From Pseudomonas mandelii (lineage in GTDB: Bacteria > Pseudomonadota > Gammaproteobacteria > Pseudomonadales > Pseudomonadaceae): a DNA stretch of 64,000 bases. Made by a program: the position numbers and the translations under genes. Under the pieces are notes generated by a model. That model searched no databases, had not been told where the DNA came from, and saw only the letters and a program-made list of their open reading frames with translations. Position 1 is the stretch's first letter; every line of letters begins with the position of its first letter. The DNA is taken from assembly GCF_024138395.1 (NCBI RefSeq), contig NZ_JAMYDU010000010.1:1-64000 (forward strand). The letters are read 5' to 3'. Below, in pieces: positions 18,409 through 27,401 of the stretch.

Positions 18409-18546
18409 CGAGCATTTCCTTGGGAAAAATTTATTAATGCGCAGGCTAGACAGTTTGCCATGACTGCCCTTACATTCCGCCACAGGCCACCGCAGTGGCC
18501 AGCGTCGCTCGGACGGTTCCGGGCGCTTACGTTATCCGAGGCAACA

Positions 18547-19764
18547 ATGGCCGAACAAGGTTCGCCGCGCCGCTTTGCGCGCATAGATCGACTCCCCCCT
18601 TACGTTTTCAACATCACTGCCGAGCTGAAGATGGCCGCCCGTCGTCGTGGCGAAGACATCATCGACTTGAGCATGGGCAATCCCGACGGCGCCACGCCGC
18701 CGCACATTGTCGAAAAACTTGTCACTGTCGCCCAGCGCGAAGACACCCATGGCTACTCCACGTCCAAAGGGATTCCGCGCCTGCGTCGGGCGATTTCCAA
18801 CTGGTACAAGGATCGCTACGAAGTCGACATCGACCCGGAAACCGAAGCCATCGTCACCATCGGTTCCAAGGAAGGCCTGGCGCATTTGATGCTGGCGACC
18901 CTCGACCAGGGCGACACCGTGCTGGTGCCAAACCCAAGCTACCCGATTCACATCTACGGTGCGGTGATTGCCGGCGCCCAGGTGCGGTCGGTGCCGCTGA
19001 TCCCAGGCGTGGATTTTTTCGCCGAGCTGGAACGGGCGATTCGCGGCTCGATCCCGAAACCGAAAATGATGATTCTCGGCTTCCCGTCCAACCCCACCGC
19101 CCAGTGCGTGGAGCTGGACTTCTTCGAGCGGGTGATCGCCCTCGCCAAGCAATACGACGTTTTGGTGGTGCACGACCTGGCCTACGCCGACATCGTCTAC
19201 GACGGCTGGAAAGCCCCGTCGATCATGCAAGTGCCCGGCGCCAAGGACATCGCGGTGGAGTTTTTCACCCTGTCCAAGAGCTACAACATGGCGGGCTGGC
19301 GCATCGGTTTCATGGTCGGCAACCCGGAGCTGGTCAACGCCTTGGCGCGAATCAAGAGTTACCACGACTACGGCACATTCACCCCGCTGCAAGTCGCGGC
19401 CATCGCGGCACTGGAAGGCGATCAGCAATGCGTCAAAGACATTGCCGAGCAATATCGGCAGCGTCGTAACGTGCTGGTCAAAGGCCTGCATGAACTGGGC
19501 TGGATGGTCGAAAACCCGAAAGCGTCGATGTACGTCTGGGCCAAGATTCCCGAGGCTTATGCACACATGGGCTCACTGGAGTTCGCCAAGAAACTGCTGG
19601 CCGAGGCCAAGGTCTGTGTCTCGCCGGGTGTGGGATTTGGCGAGTATGGGGATGATCATGTGCGCTTCGCGCTGATCGAAAACCAGGACCGAATCCGTCA
19701 GGCCGTACGCGGGATTCGCGGGATGTTCCGGGCGGATGGGCTGGTCACCAAAACCAACGCCTGA
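18547..19764 (+). CDS. alaC: Alanine transaminase (class I/II aminotransferase)
   Basis: PLP enzyme that transfers the amino group from glutamate to pyruvate to make alanine. The 405-residue product starts at ATG 18547 with CGAGG 7 bp before it ([19 protein letters not shown]). The AlaC-type N-terminus, substrate-binding [31 protein letters not shown], and the PLP-lysine segment [15 protein letters not shown] are all present. Length and these motifs match E. coli AlaC (YfdZ). A much longer open frame beginning at 18085 runs through the antisense of the LysE gene and is not used. Confidence 0.93.
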   Translation: MAEQGSPRRFARIDRLPPYVFNITAELKMAARRRGEDIIDLSMGNPDGATPPHIVEKLVTVAQREDTHGYSTSKGIPRLRRAISNWYKDRYEVDIDPETEAIVTIGSKEGLAHLMLATLDQGDTVLVPNPSYPIHIYGAVIAGAQVRSVPLIPGVDFFAELERAIRGSIPKPKMMILGFPSNPTAQCVELDFFERVIALAKQYDVLVVHDLAYADIVYDGWKAPSIMQVPGAKDIAVEFFTLSKSYNMAGWRIGFMVGNPELVNALARIKSYHDYGTFTPLQVAAIAALEGDQQCVKDIAEQYRQRRNVLVKGLHELGWMVENPKASMYVWAKIPEAYAHMGSLEFAKKLLAEAKVCVSPGVGFGEYGDDHVRFALIENQDRIRQAVRGIRGMFRADGLVTKTNA

Positions 19765-19797
19765 CACCCGATACCCGACACCCGACACCTTGTACTT

Positions 19798-19896
19798 GTA
19801 GGAGCTGTCGGGTGAAACGAGGCTGCGATCTTTTGATCTTGATCTGAAAAAACAAGATCAAAAGATCGCAGCCTCGTTTCACTCGACAGCTCCTAC
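19798..19896. repeat. REP-like inverted pair, family A
   Basis: About 44-nt arms with few mismatches (gtaggagctgtcgggtgaaa to caagatcaaaagatcgcagc) between alaC and gntP, both convergent toward it. Confidence 0.83.
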
Positions 19897-19924
19897 GGGC
19901 CTACGGAGATTTAGAGCCACCCAC

Positions 19925-19953
19925 AAAAAAACCGCATCGCTGCGGTTTTTTTG
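19925..19953 (-). terminator. Terminator after gntP
   Basis: Stem accgca / tgcggt with loop tcgc and A/T runs on both sides, 15 bp past the gntP stop. Confidence 0.82.
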
Positions 19954-19968
19954 TGTTTGCCGATCGTG

Positions 19969-21321
19969 TCAGACGAACAACGACAACAGCAGGATGAAGC
20001 CCAGGCCCACCACGGACAGGATGGTTTCCATCGCGGTCCAGGTTTTGAAGGTTTCCGCCACGGTCATGTTGAAGTACTGCTTCACCAGCCAGAAACCGGC
20101 GTCGTTGACGTGGGACAGGATCAACGAACCGGCACCGGTGGCCAGCACCAGCAGCTCACGGTTCACACCCGGAATCATCCCCACCACCGGCACCACGATG
20201 CCCGCGCCGGTAATGGTTGCCACGGTTGCCGAACCGGTCGCGATGCGAATCACCGCCGCCACCAGCCACGCCAGCAGGATCGGCGAGATCTGCGCTTCCA
20301 CCGCCATGTTGCCGATGACATTACCCACACCGCTGGTCACCAGCATCTGTTTGAAGCCGCCACCGGCACCGATGATCAGGATGATGGCGGCGGTTGGCGC
20401 AAGGCTGGCATCCAGCCATTTGAGCATCTGGTTGGAGCTAATGCCCTGCTTGTAACCGAAGGTGTACAGCGACAGCAGCAAGGCCAGCAGCAGCGCCGAG
20501 ATCGGGTGACCGATCAGGTCCATGAAGGTGCGGAAGAAGTTGCCGTCCGGCAGTGCCACATCGGCAAAGGTCTTGAGCAGCATCAGGAACACCGGCGACA
20601 GCACGGTGATCAAGGTGATGGCGAAGCTAGGCAGATCGCCCGCATCCTCATCGCGCACCAGTTGATCCACCAGTTCCTGATTCGGATGACCAGGAATGTG
20701 CTTGGCAATGAACGTACCGAAGATCGGACCGGCAATGATGGCCGTTGGCAGCGCAACGATCAGCCCGTAAAGAATGGTTTTACCAATGTCGGCACCGAAC
20801 ACGCCGATCGCCAGCAACGGACCCGGGTGCGGCGGAACCAGACCGTGCACGGCGGACAGACCGGCCAGCAATGGGATACCGATCTTGATGATCGACACGC
20901 CAGTACGACGGGCCACGATAAACACAAGCGGGATCAGCAGCACGAAACCGATTTCGAAGAACAGCGGGATGCCGACCAGGAAGGCCGCGAACATCATCGC
21001 CCACTGCACCTTGTCCTTGCCAAAGGCGCGAATCAGGGTCTGAGCGATCTGATCCGCCCCGCCCGACTCGGCCATCATTTTGCCGAGCATCGTGCCCAGC
21101 GCCAGGATGATCCCGACGAAACCGAGAACGCCACCGAAGCCGTCCTGGAACGCCTTGATGATGGTGCCGATCGGCATGCCGGAGGTCAGCCCGAGAAAAG
21201 CTGCGGCGATGATCAGGGCGATGAAGGGGTGAAACTTGAACTTGGTGATCAGGACGATAAGTCCGATCACCGTGACCACTGCATCGAGCAGCAGAAAGGT
21301 CTCGTGGGACATGCCAAACAT
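19969..21321 (-). CDS. gntP: Gluconate:proton symporter, GntP family
   Basis: Inner-membrane gluconate importer of 450 residues with about 12-14 helices. Family hallmarks include GTMLGKMMAESGGAD, FFEIGFVLLIPLVF, VPPHPGPLLAIG and the late SHVNDAGFWLVKQYFNM motif. A strong ribosome-binding site (CAGGAG) lies before the ATG, overlapped by an AACAACAACAA element that fits Hfq/Crc control. It is preceded by gntK after 82 bp, and a GntR-like operator between them gives it a possible separate promoter. Confidence 0.94.
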   Translation of the reverse strand: MFGMSHETFLLLDAVVTVIGLIVLITKFKFHPFIALIIAAAFLGLTSGMPIGTIIKAFQDGFGGVLGFVGIILALGTMLGKMMAESGGADQIAQTLIRAFGKDKVQWAMMFAAFLVGIPLFFEIGFVLLIPLVFIVARRTGVSIIKIGIPLLAGLSAVHGLVPPHPGPLLAIGVFGADIGKTILYGLIVALPTAIIAGPIFGTFIAKHIPGHPNQELVDQLVRDEDAGDLPSFAITLITVLSPVFLMLLKTFADVALPDGNFFRTFMDLIGHPISALLLALLLSLYTFGYKQGISSNQMLKWLDASLAPTAAIILIIGAGGGFKQMLVTSGVGNVIGNMAVEAQISPILLAWLVAAVIRIATGSATVATITGAGIVVPVVGMIPGVNRELLVLATGAGSLILSHVNDAGFWLVKQYFNMTVAETFKTWTAMETILSVVGLGFILLLSLFV

Positions 21322-21336
21322 AAGGGGGTGTCTCCT

Positions 21337-21352
21337 GTTTGTTGTTGTTATT
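21337..21352 (-). promoter_or_regulatory. Candidate Hfq/Crc site at the gntP ribosome-binding site
   Basis: On the transcript strand: AATAACAACAACAAACA directly before CAGGAG. It contains several overlapping AAnAAnAA matches, the known Hfq/Crc target pattern in Pseudomonas. Confidence 0.6.
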
Positions 21353-21380
21353 AAAGCGGTTATTCAAAAGCCGTCAGGAC

Positions 21381-21394
21381 AGCGCTATCTTTTG
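21381..21394. promoter_or_regulatory. GntR-like operator upstream of gntP
   Basis: agcgctatcttttg; shares AGCGCTAnCTT with the two sites between gntK and gntR. It matches, from memory, the core of the GntR operator of P. aeruginosa (AC-N-AAG-N-TAGCGCT read on the other strand), with the last two bases different. Confidence 0.55.
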
Positions 21395-21403
21395 CAGCAA
21401 AAC

Positions 21404-21937
21404 TCAACTGGCGAGTTTCAAGCCATGATCGAGCCACCAACGGTGGGCCAGAGCGGCCAATTCATCGACACTGTGACTTGAAGCATCCAGAGCCAGGGTC
21501 AGGGGCTCACCAACGGGCGATTCAAGGGTGGCGAACTGGCTGTCGATCAAGGTCGACGGCATGAAGTGGCCCGGCCGATGAGACACACGATCGGCGGCGA
21601 CTTCGGGAGTCAGCTCAAGAAAAACGAAGCCCAGGCCCGGCAAGGCACTGCGCAAGCGTTCGCGGTAACTGTGTTTGAGGGCCGAGCACGTCAGCACCGG
21701 GCGTTCGCCCTTGGCATCGATGCGGCGCAGTTCATCGCACAGGCTGTCAAGCCAGCCGGCACGGTCTTCATCATTCAGGGGGATACCCGCGCTCATCTTT
21801 TCGATATTGGCGGCAGGGTGGAAAGTGTCGCCTTCAATGGCGGTCGCGCCGCTAAGCTGGCACAGGGACTGGCTGACGCAAGTCTTGCCGCAACCGGCAA
21901 CGCCCATGATGACCAGGGCGGTGATGGGATGATTCAT
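21404..21937 (-). CDS. gntK: Gluconokinase
   Basis: Phosphorylates gluconate to 6-phosphogluconate with ATP, feeding the Entner-Doudoroff pathway. The 177-residue product starts at ATG 21937 with TGAGGTG upstream. P-loop GVAGCGKT at 12-19, the GDTFHPAANIEKMSAGIPLNDEDR substrate segment, CSALKHSYRE and the lid HRPGHFMPSTLIDSQFATLE define the GntK family. First gene of gntK-gntP, divergent from gntR. Confidence 0.95.
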   Translation of the reverse strand: MNHPITALVIMGVAGCGKTCVSQSLCQLSGATAIEGDTFHPAANIEKMSAGIPLNDEDRAGWLDSLCDELRRIDAKGERPVLTCSALKHSYRERLRSALPGLGFVFLELTPEVAADRVSHRPGHFMPSTLIDSQFATLESPVGEPLTLALDASSHSVDELAALAHRWWLDHGLKLAS

Positions 21938-21958
21938 GTAACACCTCAGCACGCAGAC

Positions 21959-21972
21959 AGCGCTACCTTTGC
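21959..21972. promoter_or_regulatory. GntR-like operator upstream of gntK
   Basis: agcgctacctttgc, 22 bp before the gntK start; one base from the remembered GntR consensus AGCGCTA-N-CTT-N-GT. Placed to block gntK transcription. Confidence 0.6.
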
Positions 21973-22109
21973 TACGTAAGACTCACGTGCAAAAGCAGAA
22001 GTTGCCGACGCCTTCTTGTCATTTTTGTGGGTTGCAGCATGTTCGTTCTCGATGCCAAAAAGCGAGGATCAGGCAAACCTCGTTCACGCATTTGCAGCTG
22101 CATCGAGAC

Positions 22110-22123
22110 AGCGCTACCTTAGT
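22110..22123. promoter_or_regulatory. GntR-like operator upstream of gntR
   Basis: agcgctaccttagt, 30 bp before the gntR start and a full match to the remembered consensus AGCGCTA-N-CTT-N-GT. Suggests autoregulation. Confidence 0.65.
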
Positions 22124-22152
22124 GCCTTGAATTTTGTTTGGCAAGCCGTCCG

Positions 22153-23184
22153 ATGAATACCCCTAAAAACGATAAAAATACTCGCACCACTGGCCGCCCT
22201 ACCCTCAACGAAGTCGCGCGCCTGGCCGGTGTCAGTCCGATTACAGCGTCCCGCGCCCTGCGCGGCGTTAGCACGGTGGCCGCGGAGCTGGTGGAAAAAG
22301 TCCAGAAGGCCGCCCTCGACCTGAACTACGTGGTCAACCCCGCCGCCCGCGCATTAGCCTCGGCCCAGAGCCATTCCGTGGTGGTTTTGGTGCCGTCGCT
22401 GTCCAACCTGTTGTTCATCGACACGCTGGAAGCCATTCATCAGGTTTTACGACCAAAGGGCTTCGAAGTGCTGATCGGCAACTTCCATTACTCGCGTGAT
22501 GAAGAAGAAAACCTGCTGCGCAATTACATGGCTTATCAGCCTCGCGGCTTGTTGCTGACCGGTTTCGACCGCACCGAAAGTTCGCGGCGGATGATCGAGA
22601 CCAGCAATGTTCCCTGCGTCTATATGATGGAACTGGACAGCGCGGCCGGGCTCAATTGTGTCGGCTTTTCGCAAGTCGCTGCCGGCGAAACGGCAGCCGA
22701 GCATTTGCTCTCCCGCGGTCGCAAACGCCTGGCCTACATCGGCGCGCAACTGGACCAGCGCACGCTACTGCGCGGCGAAGGCTTCCGTCGCGCGCTGCAA
22801 AAGGCCGGTTTGTACGATCCAGCCCTGGAAGTGCTGACCCCGCGAGCCTCCTCGGTGGGTCTGGGCGGCGAATTGTTCCTGCAACTGCTCGCTGCCCATC
22901 CAGACGTTGATGCGATCTTCTTCGGCAACGACGACCTCGCCCAGGGCGCGTTGCTCGAAGCGTTGCGCAATGGCATCAAAATCCCCGAACAAGTGGCGAT
23001 CCTCGGGTTCAACGACTTGCCGATGTCGGAGCACATGGTCCCGCGCTTGAGCAGCATCAGAACCCCACGAGAAGCCATTGGCCGTCGCTCGGCGGAGCTG
23101 ATGTTGACCTTGCTGGCTGGCAATTCAGTGACTAAACCAGTGCAGGATATGGGGTTTGAGTTGAAGGTGCGCGAGAGTACCTGA
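22153..23184 (+). CDS. gntR: Gluconate-responsive LacI-family repressor
   Basis: Transcriptional repressor of 343 residues. The LacI HTH at about 15-60 (PTLNEVARLAGVSPITASRA) includes the hinge VVNPAARALAS, followed by a periplasmic-binding-protein-like effector domain. ATG 22153 (MNTPKNDKN) is preferred to an in-frame TTG at 22138. Divergence from gntK/gntP and three shared operator-like sites in the locus support the identity. The expected effector is gluconate or 6-phosphogluconate. Confidence 0.92.
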   Translation: MNTPKNDKNTRTTGRPTLNEVARLAGVSPITASRALRGVSTVAAELVEKVQKAALDLNYVVNPAARALASAQSHSVVVLVPSLSNLLFIDTLEAIHQVLRPKGFEVLIGNFHYSRDEEENLLRNYMAYQPRGLLLTGFDRTESSRRMIETSNVPCVYMMELDSAAGLNCVGFSQVAAGETAAEHLLSRGRKRLAYIGAQLDQRTLLRGEGFRRALQKAGLYDPALEVLTPRASSVGLGGELFLQLLAAHPDVDAIFFGNDDLAQGALLEALRNGIKIPEQVAILGFNDLPMSEHMVPRLSSIRTPREAIGRRSAELMLTLLAGNSVTKPVQDMGFELKVREST

Positions 23185-23251
23185 CGGGCGATCATTCCCA
23201 TGCTCCGCGTGCTAGATTCCCGATACCTGGAACAGCAAACGGAGAAGCTCA

Positions 23252-23884
23252 ATGGGACATACGCTGAAGATTTTGGGTCGGGCCTCGTCAATCAACGTCA
23301 GAAAAGTCCTGTGGACCTGTGACGAACTGGGTGTTTCCTTCGAACGCGAAGACTGGGGCAGCGGCTTCGCATCGACCCAGAGCCCGGAGTTTCTCCAGCT
23401 TAACCCCAACGCACAAGTGCCGGTTCTCATCGATGAAGCCGGCGTGCTGTGGGAGTCCAATACCATTTGCCGGTACCTGGCCGGCAAACACCAAAACACT
23501 GACCTGTTGCCCATCGAACCGGCGGCTCGCGCTCGCGTAGAGCAGTGGATGGACTGGCAAGCCACCGAACTCAATCCGTCGTGGGGTTACGCATTTTTTG
23601 CACTGGTTCGGCAATTGCCAGACTTTCAGGACGCGCAACGGATTGCTGATGGCGTTCGCGGCTGGAACGCGAAAATGGGCATCCTCGAACAGCAACTCGC
23701 GACAACCGATGCGTATGTAGCCGGACCACGCTTCACACTGGCCGATATCCTCATCGGGCTGTCGGTCAACCGCTGGCGGATGACACCGATGGAGCGCCCG
23801 GACTACCCCGCCGTCGACGCCTATTGCCAACGACTGGCGCTGCGACCGGGGTTCATGGAACACGCTTGCAACGGCGTGCCATAA
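23252..23884 (+). CDS. Glutathione S-transferase family protein
   Basis: Cytosolic protein of 210 residues with an N-terminal thioredoxin-like domain (ILGRASSINVRKVLWTCDEL, with the Ser in RASSIN at the usual catalytic position), the cis-proline VPVLIDEAG, and the glutathione-binding WESNTICRYLA. A C-terminal helical domain includes the ADILIGLSV segment with its capping Asp. Subclass and substrate are not clear. A GGAG-type site (cggagaagctcaATG) supports the start. It is followed 42 bp later by an SDR gene on the same strand. Confidence 0.9.
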   Translation: MGHTLKILGRASSINVRKVLWTCDELGVSFEREDWGSGFASTQSPEFLQLNPNAQVPVLIDEAGVLWESNTICRYLAGKHQNTDLLPIEPAARARVEQWMDWQATELNPSWGYAFFALVRQLPDFQDAQRIADGVRGWNAKMGILEQQLATTDAYVAGPRFTLADILIGLSVNRWRMTPMERPDYPAVDAYCQRLALRPGFMEHACNGVP

Positions 23885-23926
23885 CGCCAAACCCGCCCCC
23901 TCAGCCTTCCATAAAAAGAGAAACCC

Positions 23927-24670
23927 ATGAACGGACTCAACGTACTGCTGACCGGCGCCTGTGGCAGAATCGGCAAAACCTTTTTCGAAGCTTCGCAGGA
24001 CCGCTACACCTTCGTGCTGACGGATCGCATCGAGCCCGACTTCAATGTCGATGCGCCGCATCGCTTTGTACGCCAGGACCTGTCCGACCTCACCGCCGTA
24101 AGCGAAGTGCTGAAAGGCATCGACGTCATCGTGCATCTGGCTGGCATCCCTCACGCCACCGCCTCTTTCGATGAGTTACTGCCCAACAATATTCTGGCCA
24201 CCACTTACCTGTTCGAAGCCGCCGTGGCTGCAGGCTGTAAACGGTTGGTATTCGCCAGTAGCGCGCAGACCATCGAGGGCTATCCGGTGGACCGGCAGAT
24301 CACACCGGGCATGCAGGTGATGCCGGCCAATCTGTATGGCGTCAGCAAATGTTATGGCGAAGCCTTGTGTGCGTTCTATGCTGCCAAACACAACCTCTCG
24401 AGCATCGCCATACGCATCGGCGCTTTCGAGTTTGCGGACCGTCACGAATTGACCAACGCTCGCGACCTGAGCGCATGGCTCAGCCCTCGTGATGCAGTGC
24501 AATTGCTGCAACTCTCGGTGGAGGTCAAAGGTGTGCAACACCTGATCGCCCACGGTATTTCCAATAACCGTTTCAAACGCCTGGACCTCAGTGAAACTAC
24601 CCGGGTGTTGGGTTATATGCCGGTGGATGATGCGTTTCAGGAGTTCGACATTCCCATTGGGTTTCCTTGA
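23927..24670 (+). CDS. NAD-dependent epimerase/dehydratase (extended SDR), possibly uronate dehydrogenase-like
   Basis: Soluble oxidoreductase of 247 residues. The Rossmann motif GACGRIG is at 11-17, an acidic NAD-ribose residue occurs in LTDRIEPD, SSAQTIEG supplies the catalytic Ser region, and YGVSK gives the Tyr/Lys pair. Length and the VDRQITPGMQVMPANLYGVSK segment are reminiscent of uronate dehydrogenases, which would fit a locus beside gluconate genes, but the match is from memory and loose. It could instead act on another sugar acid or nucleotide sugar. Confidence 0.82.
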   Translation: MNGLNVLLTGACGRIGKTFFEASQDRYTFVLTDRIEPDFNVDAPHRFVRQDLSDLTAVSEVLKGIDVIVHLAGIPHATASFDELLPNNILATTYLFEAAVAAGCKRLVFASSAQTIEGYPVDRQITPGMQVMPANLYGVSKCYGEALCAFYAAKHNLSSIAIRIGAFEFADRHELTNARDLSAWLSPRDAVQLLQLSVEVKGVQHLIAHGISNNRFKRLDLSETTRVLGYMPVDDAFQEFDIPIGFP

Positions 24671-25073
24671 CGGTGCTTGTCCAGAATTGGGGCAACGTGG
24701 TTCTTGCACTCTAGCCCGAGGGTATGCGATCGACCGCTGTCGCTCGGCGGCGTTCCAACGAAAGCGGTGTATCAGACGACATCGATGTAGATTGTGACGC
24801 CGTCTTCGCGAGCAAGCTCGCTCCCACAGGCTTTTGTGGTGCTCACAAGTTCAAGGTTCACCCAATCCCTGTAGTAATTGGCAGATGGCAGACAAGTTGA
24901 GGCAGCGAGCGAAAAACAATTGTGCAGACTTTCTATATGACCGCTCGTCTGAATCCCTTCCAATCGCGAGCCTACCTGTAATTTCTGACAGTAGATGTCA
25001 AGTGAAGCGAGGCCAATGATCCGTGAGGGAACAATGAGATTCCCGCTTTCACTTTAGATATAAGGAGATATCC
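24671..25073. other. Intergenic region before the 129-aa gene
   Basis: About 400 bp without a convincing gene. It holds a single REP-like half (gccgtcttcgcgagcaagct from 24799), a copy of gaccgctcgtc at 24939-24949, the shared dyad motif at 24976-24991, and a strong AAGGAG site before the next gene. The base composition becomes more AT-rich toward its right end. Confidence 0.6.
24976..24991 (+). promoter_or_regulatory. Shared dyad motif, copy 1
   Basis: ctgtaatttctgacag, with CTGT/ACAG arms, ends 83 bp before the 129-aa gene. Identical in copy 2 and one base different in copy 3; in all three the distance to the ATG is 83-88 bp. Confidence 0.6.
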
Positions 25074-25463
25074 ATGGCGAACACCCTTGACGCTAAATTT
25101 ACGCTGGATGGCGCCCCACCAAAGTCAGACTACGTTGCCACAAGAATTGACGTCGGCCCGAACGCCCCACCTCTTCCCGCCAAAGTTATCCGTTCCAATG
25201 ACGATGAGAACAGAAGTCTAACGTTTGAATTCATAAACGGGTTCGGTGATGGCGATCACGAACTTAATAAGATCAATACATCTGTCGTGTATGTTGACAA
25301 ATCTCACTACCTTCTCGAAGGTTTGTCGGGATCCATTAAAATAAGCCTTCTAGACGGCACCTATGAAGGTAATTTCACTGCAGATTGGAAGGATAGTTTT
25401 CAGAGGATCTGGAAAGTCGAAGGCACTATCAATGTTAAAGTTGTACCGCAAAAAAAAGCTTGA
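25074..25463 (+). CDS. Protein of unknown function, beta-rich, 129 aa
   Basis: I do not recognise this protein. It has no signal peptide or membrane segment and is predicted mostly beta from alternating polar and hydrophobic residues, with a Gly/Asp-rich middle (NGFGDGDHELN) and a basic tail (VKVVPQKKA). AAGGAG lies 8 bp before ATG, so it is well translated. GC is visibly lower than in flanking genes, suggesting transfer. It shares the upstream dyad motif with the genes at 27402 and 32143 and is followed by a terminator. Confidence 0.75.
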   Translation: MANTLDAKFTLDGAPPKSDYVATRIDVGPNAPPLPAKVIRSNDDENRSLTFEFINGFGDGDHELNKINTSVVYVDKSHYLLEGLSGSIKISLLDGTYEGNFTADWKDSFQRIWKVEGTINVKVVPQKKA

Positions 25464-25504
25464 ATGTCCGGTAGCACGCTTTTCGATCTTGCCATCAACC
25501 AAAT

Positions 25505-25548
25505 ACGCTCATCCTTGCTGTTCTACTGCCAGGAATGAGCGCTTTTTC
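25505..25548 (+). terminator. Terminator after the 129-aa gene
   Basis: Stem cgctcat / atgagcg, long loop, then ctttttcc. It ends just before the convergent chemoreceptor stop at 25557. Confidence 0.65.
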
Positions 25549-25556
25549 CAGATGGC

Positions 25557-26876
25557 TCAGTTCAACTGCAACGTCTCATTGAACTGGCTGATCGCATCCA
25601 CCACATGCCGCGATCCCTGTTGAATCTCCAGAATCACCTCCCCCGCCTCGTTCGCCAACTCCACCCCAAGCCCGGTGCGACTCAGACTCGATTGCATGCT
25701 CGACACCGCACTTAACGACAAGTCGTGGTTCTTGCGCACCACATCGACGATCTCCAGCGTCGCCTGACTCGTCCTCGCCGCCAGACTGCGAACTTCATCC
25801 GCCACCACTGCAAAGCCCCGTCCATGCTCACCCGCCCTCGCCGCTTCAATCGCGGCGTTGAGCGCCAACAAGTTGGTCTGATCGGCAATCCCGCGAATGG
25901 TCTGGACGATGGTGCCGATGATGTCGGACTGTTTGCTGACCGCATCGATACTTACCGCCGCCTCGTTGAGGTCGCGGGAAATGTCCTGAATGATCTGCAC
26001 CGTTTGCTGCACGACTTGTGAGCCTTTTTGCGCGCAGGCGTCGTTTTGTACCGAGGTGCTATGGGCCGATTCCGCGGCGGTTTGCAACGTGGTCATTTGA
26101 TGGGTGATATCGCTGGCGAACTTCACCACTTTGTAAAGCCGACCCTTGGCGTCGAACAGTGGGTTATACGAGGCTTCCAGGTAGACCATGTGCCCGGACT
26201 TGTTCTTGCGCTCGAAACGGTGGGAGTGATATTCACCGCGATTGAGCGAGGCCCAGAATGCCTTGTATTGCGACGACTCCGCTTCGCTGCGATGACAGAA
26301 CATGCTGTGGTGATGCCCGACGATTTCGTTGAGCGAGTACTGCATAGTCTTCAGAAAGTTTTCGTTAGCGCTGATCACATTGCCTTCCGGGGTGAACTCG
26401 ATCACCGCCATCGAGCGACCGATCGCCGCCAGCATGGCTTCCTCTTCGTGTTCCTTGTTGATTCGCGCGGTGATGTCTGCCGCCACTTTGATCACGCTTT
26501 TGACTTGCTTGTCCGCGCCATATACCGGCATGTAACTGGCTTCGAGCCAGACTTCCTTGCCGCTCTTGTTCAAACGCAAAAACGTCCCGCTGATCGGCTC
26601 GCCACGGGCCAGGTCGCGCCACAATCTGGCGTATTCCTCACTGCGATAAAACGCTTCTTCGCAGAATACCCGGTGATGTTTGCCGCGCACTTCATCAGCG
26701 CTGTAGCCCATGGTCTTGCAGAAGTTTTCATTGGCATCCAGAACGATGCCGTCAGGGCTGAATTCGATCATCGCCATCGAACGGCTGACGCCGGCCAACT
26801 TGGCGTTGGCTTCGCTCAGGGCACAGCTGAAACGTTCGATTTCCTGCAGGTCAGCCTTGTGATGTAGGTTGAACAT
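25557..26876 (-). CDS. Soluble PAS-PAS methyl-accepting chemotaxis protein (BdlA-like)
   Basis: Cytoplasmic chemoreceptor of 439 residues with no transmembrane segment. Two PAS domains lie at about 30-140 and 150-262, each with the SMAxIEFxPxGxxxxANENF start, followed by a shortened signalling domain from about 270. The conserved hairpin tip [23 protein letters not shown] is at 344-366. This architecture and length resemble P. aeruginosa BdlA (biofilm dispersion) and the PAS part may bind haem or flavin, which is inference. A decayed copy of its upstream region and first codons lies at 27913-28038. Confidence 0.9.
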   Translation of the reverse strand: MFNLHHKADLQEIERFSCALSEANAKLAGVSRSMAMIEFSPDGIVLDANENFCKTMGYSADEVRGKHHRVFCEEAFYRSEEYARLWRDLARGEPISGTFLRLNKSGKEVWLEASYMPVYGADKQVKSVIKVAADITARINKEHEEEAMLAAIGRSMAVIEFTPEGNVISANENFLKTMQYSLNEIVGHHHSMFCHRSEAESSQYKAFWASLNRGEYHSHRFERKNKSGHMVYLEASYNPLFDAKGRLYKVVKFASDITHQMTTLQTAAESAHSTSVQNDACAQKGSQVVQQTVQIIQDISRDLNEAAVSIDAVSKQSDIIGTIVQTIRGIADQTNLLALNAAIEAARAGEHGRGFAVVADEVRSLAARTSQATLEIVDVVRKNHDLSLSAVSSMQSSLSRTGLGVELANEAGEVILEIQQGSRHVVDAISQFNETLQLN

Positions 26877-27129
26877 GGTTGTATCACCTTCCGCGCGGTC
26901 GTTTGATTTGATGAAAGTTCAGGTCTTTCAAGATCCACCACTACGTTCCACAGAACAGGCACACGCATTCCTCCACGGGAGGAAGTTGTCAGGTGATAAA
27001 TGATGATTAATCGGAGAGTCCATGCAGCGACGCTCTAATCAAGACATCCTTCTCTTGATAGCCCGCAGGCGGGCCAGCCCCAACGTATCGAAGAACTTCC
27101 ATTTAACAATCGCTCCTTGCAACGACTGA

Positions 27130-27208
27130 GCATAGACGGCGCAACGCCGTGCGCAAGGCCACTATTATGCCAGTATTGAGGACTTTTTGAACATGAAACG
27201 GTTCAGCG
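27130..27208 (+). repeat. Degenerate direct repeat R, copy 1
   Basis: Shares gcatag..., gcgcaag-ccact, the actttttg stretch and gaaacggtt-agcg with 28079-28137. The second copy is about 20 bp shorter. Together they bracket the frameshifted gene. Confidence 0.5.
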
Positions 27209-27299
27209 AGAAATGCTGACTGATTGATCGCCATCGCGAGCTCGCTCCCACCTTTTTCGTTTGGGAGGCTCAGACCGTTCGTCGCATTAAGGGCCGTAC

Positions 27300-27315
27300 C
27301 TGTAATTTCTGACAG
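27300..27315 (+). promoter_or_regulatory. Shared dyad motif, copy 2
   Basis: ctgtaatttctgacag, identical to copy 1, ending 87 bp before the ATG at 27402. Confidence 0.6.
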
Positions 27316-27401
27316 TAGACGGTGCCATTTACTTACTCAAATATGGGTTCGTGCGTGTCCGATATGGACGTGTTCTCCCACTATCAGCAAGGAAGAAGAT
27401 C

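Larger units (their letters stand above)
26877..27401. other. Intergenic region between the chemoreceptor and the frameshifted gene
   Basis: 525 bp with no convincing gene. 26877-26973 is the chemoreceptor leader, present again in inverted form at 27913. 27130-27208 is a segment repeated in direct orientation at 28079-28137. A REP-like fragment (gatcgccatcgcgagctcgc) starts near 27225. gaccgttcgtc is at 27273-27283 and the shared dyad motif at 27300-27315. Confidence 0.6.

Noticed and set aside
18085..18546. N-terminal extension of the alaC frame
   Set aside because: It runs antisense through the LysE gene; the ATG at 18547 has a ribosome site and begins the conserved sequence.
19798..19896. 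CRISPR-like or small-RNA hairpin
   Set aside because: It is a single inverted pair whose sequence recurs at 6897, 30910 and 54419 as REP elements; there is no spaced direct-repeat array.
27300..27340. Plain sigma-70 promoter explaining the shared motif
   Set aside because: TGACA could be a -35 box, but no consistent -10 box is found at 16-18 bp in the three copies.
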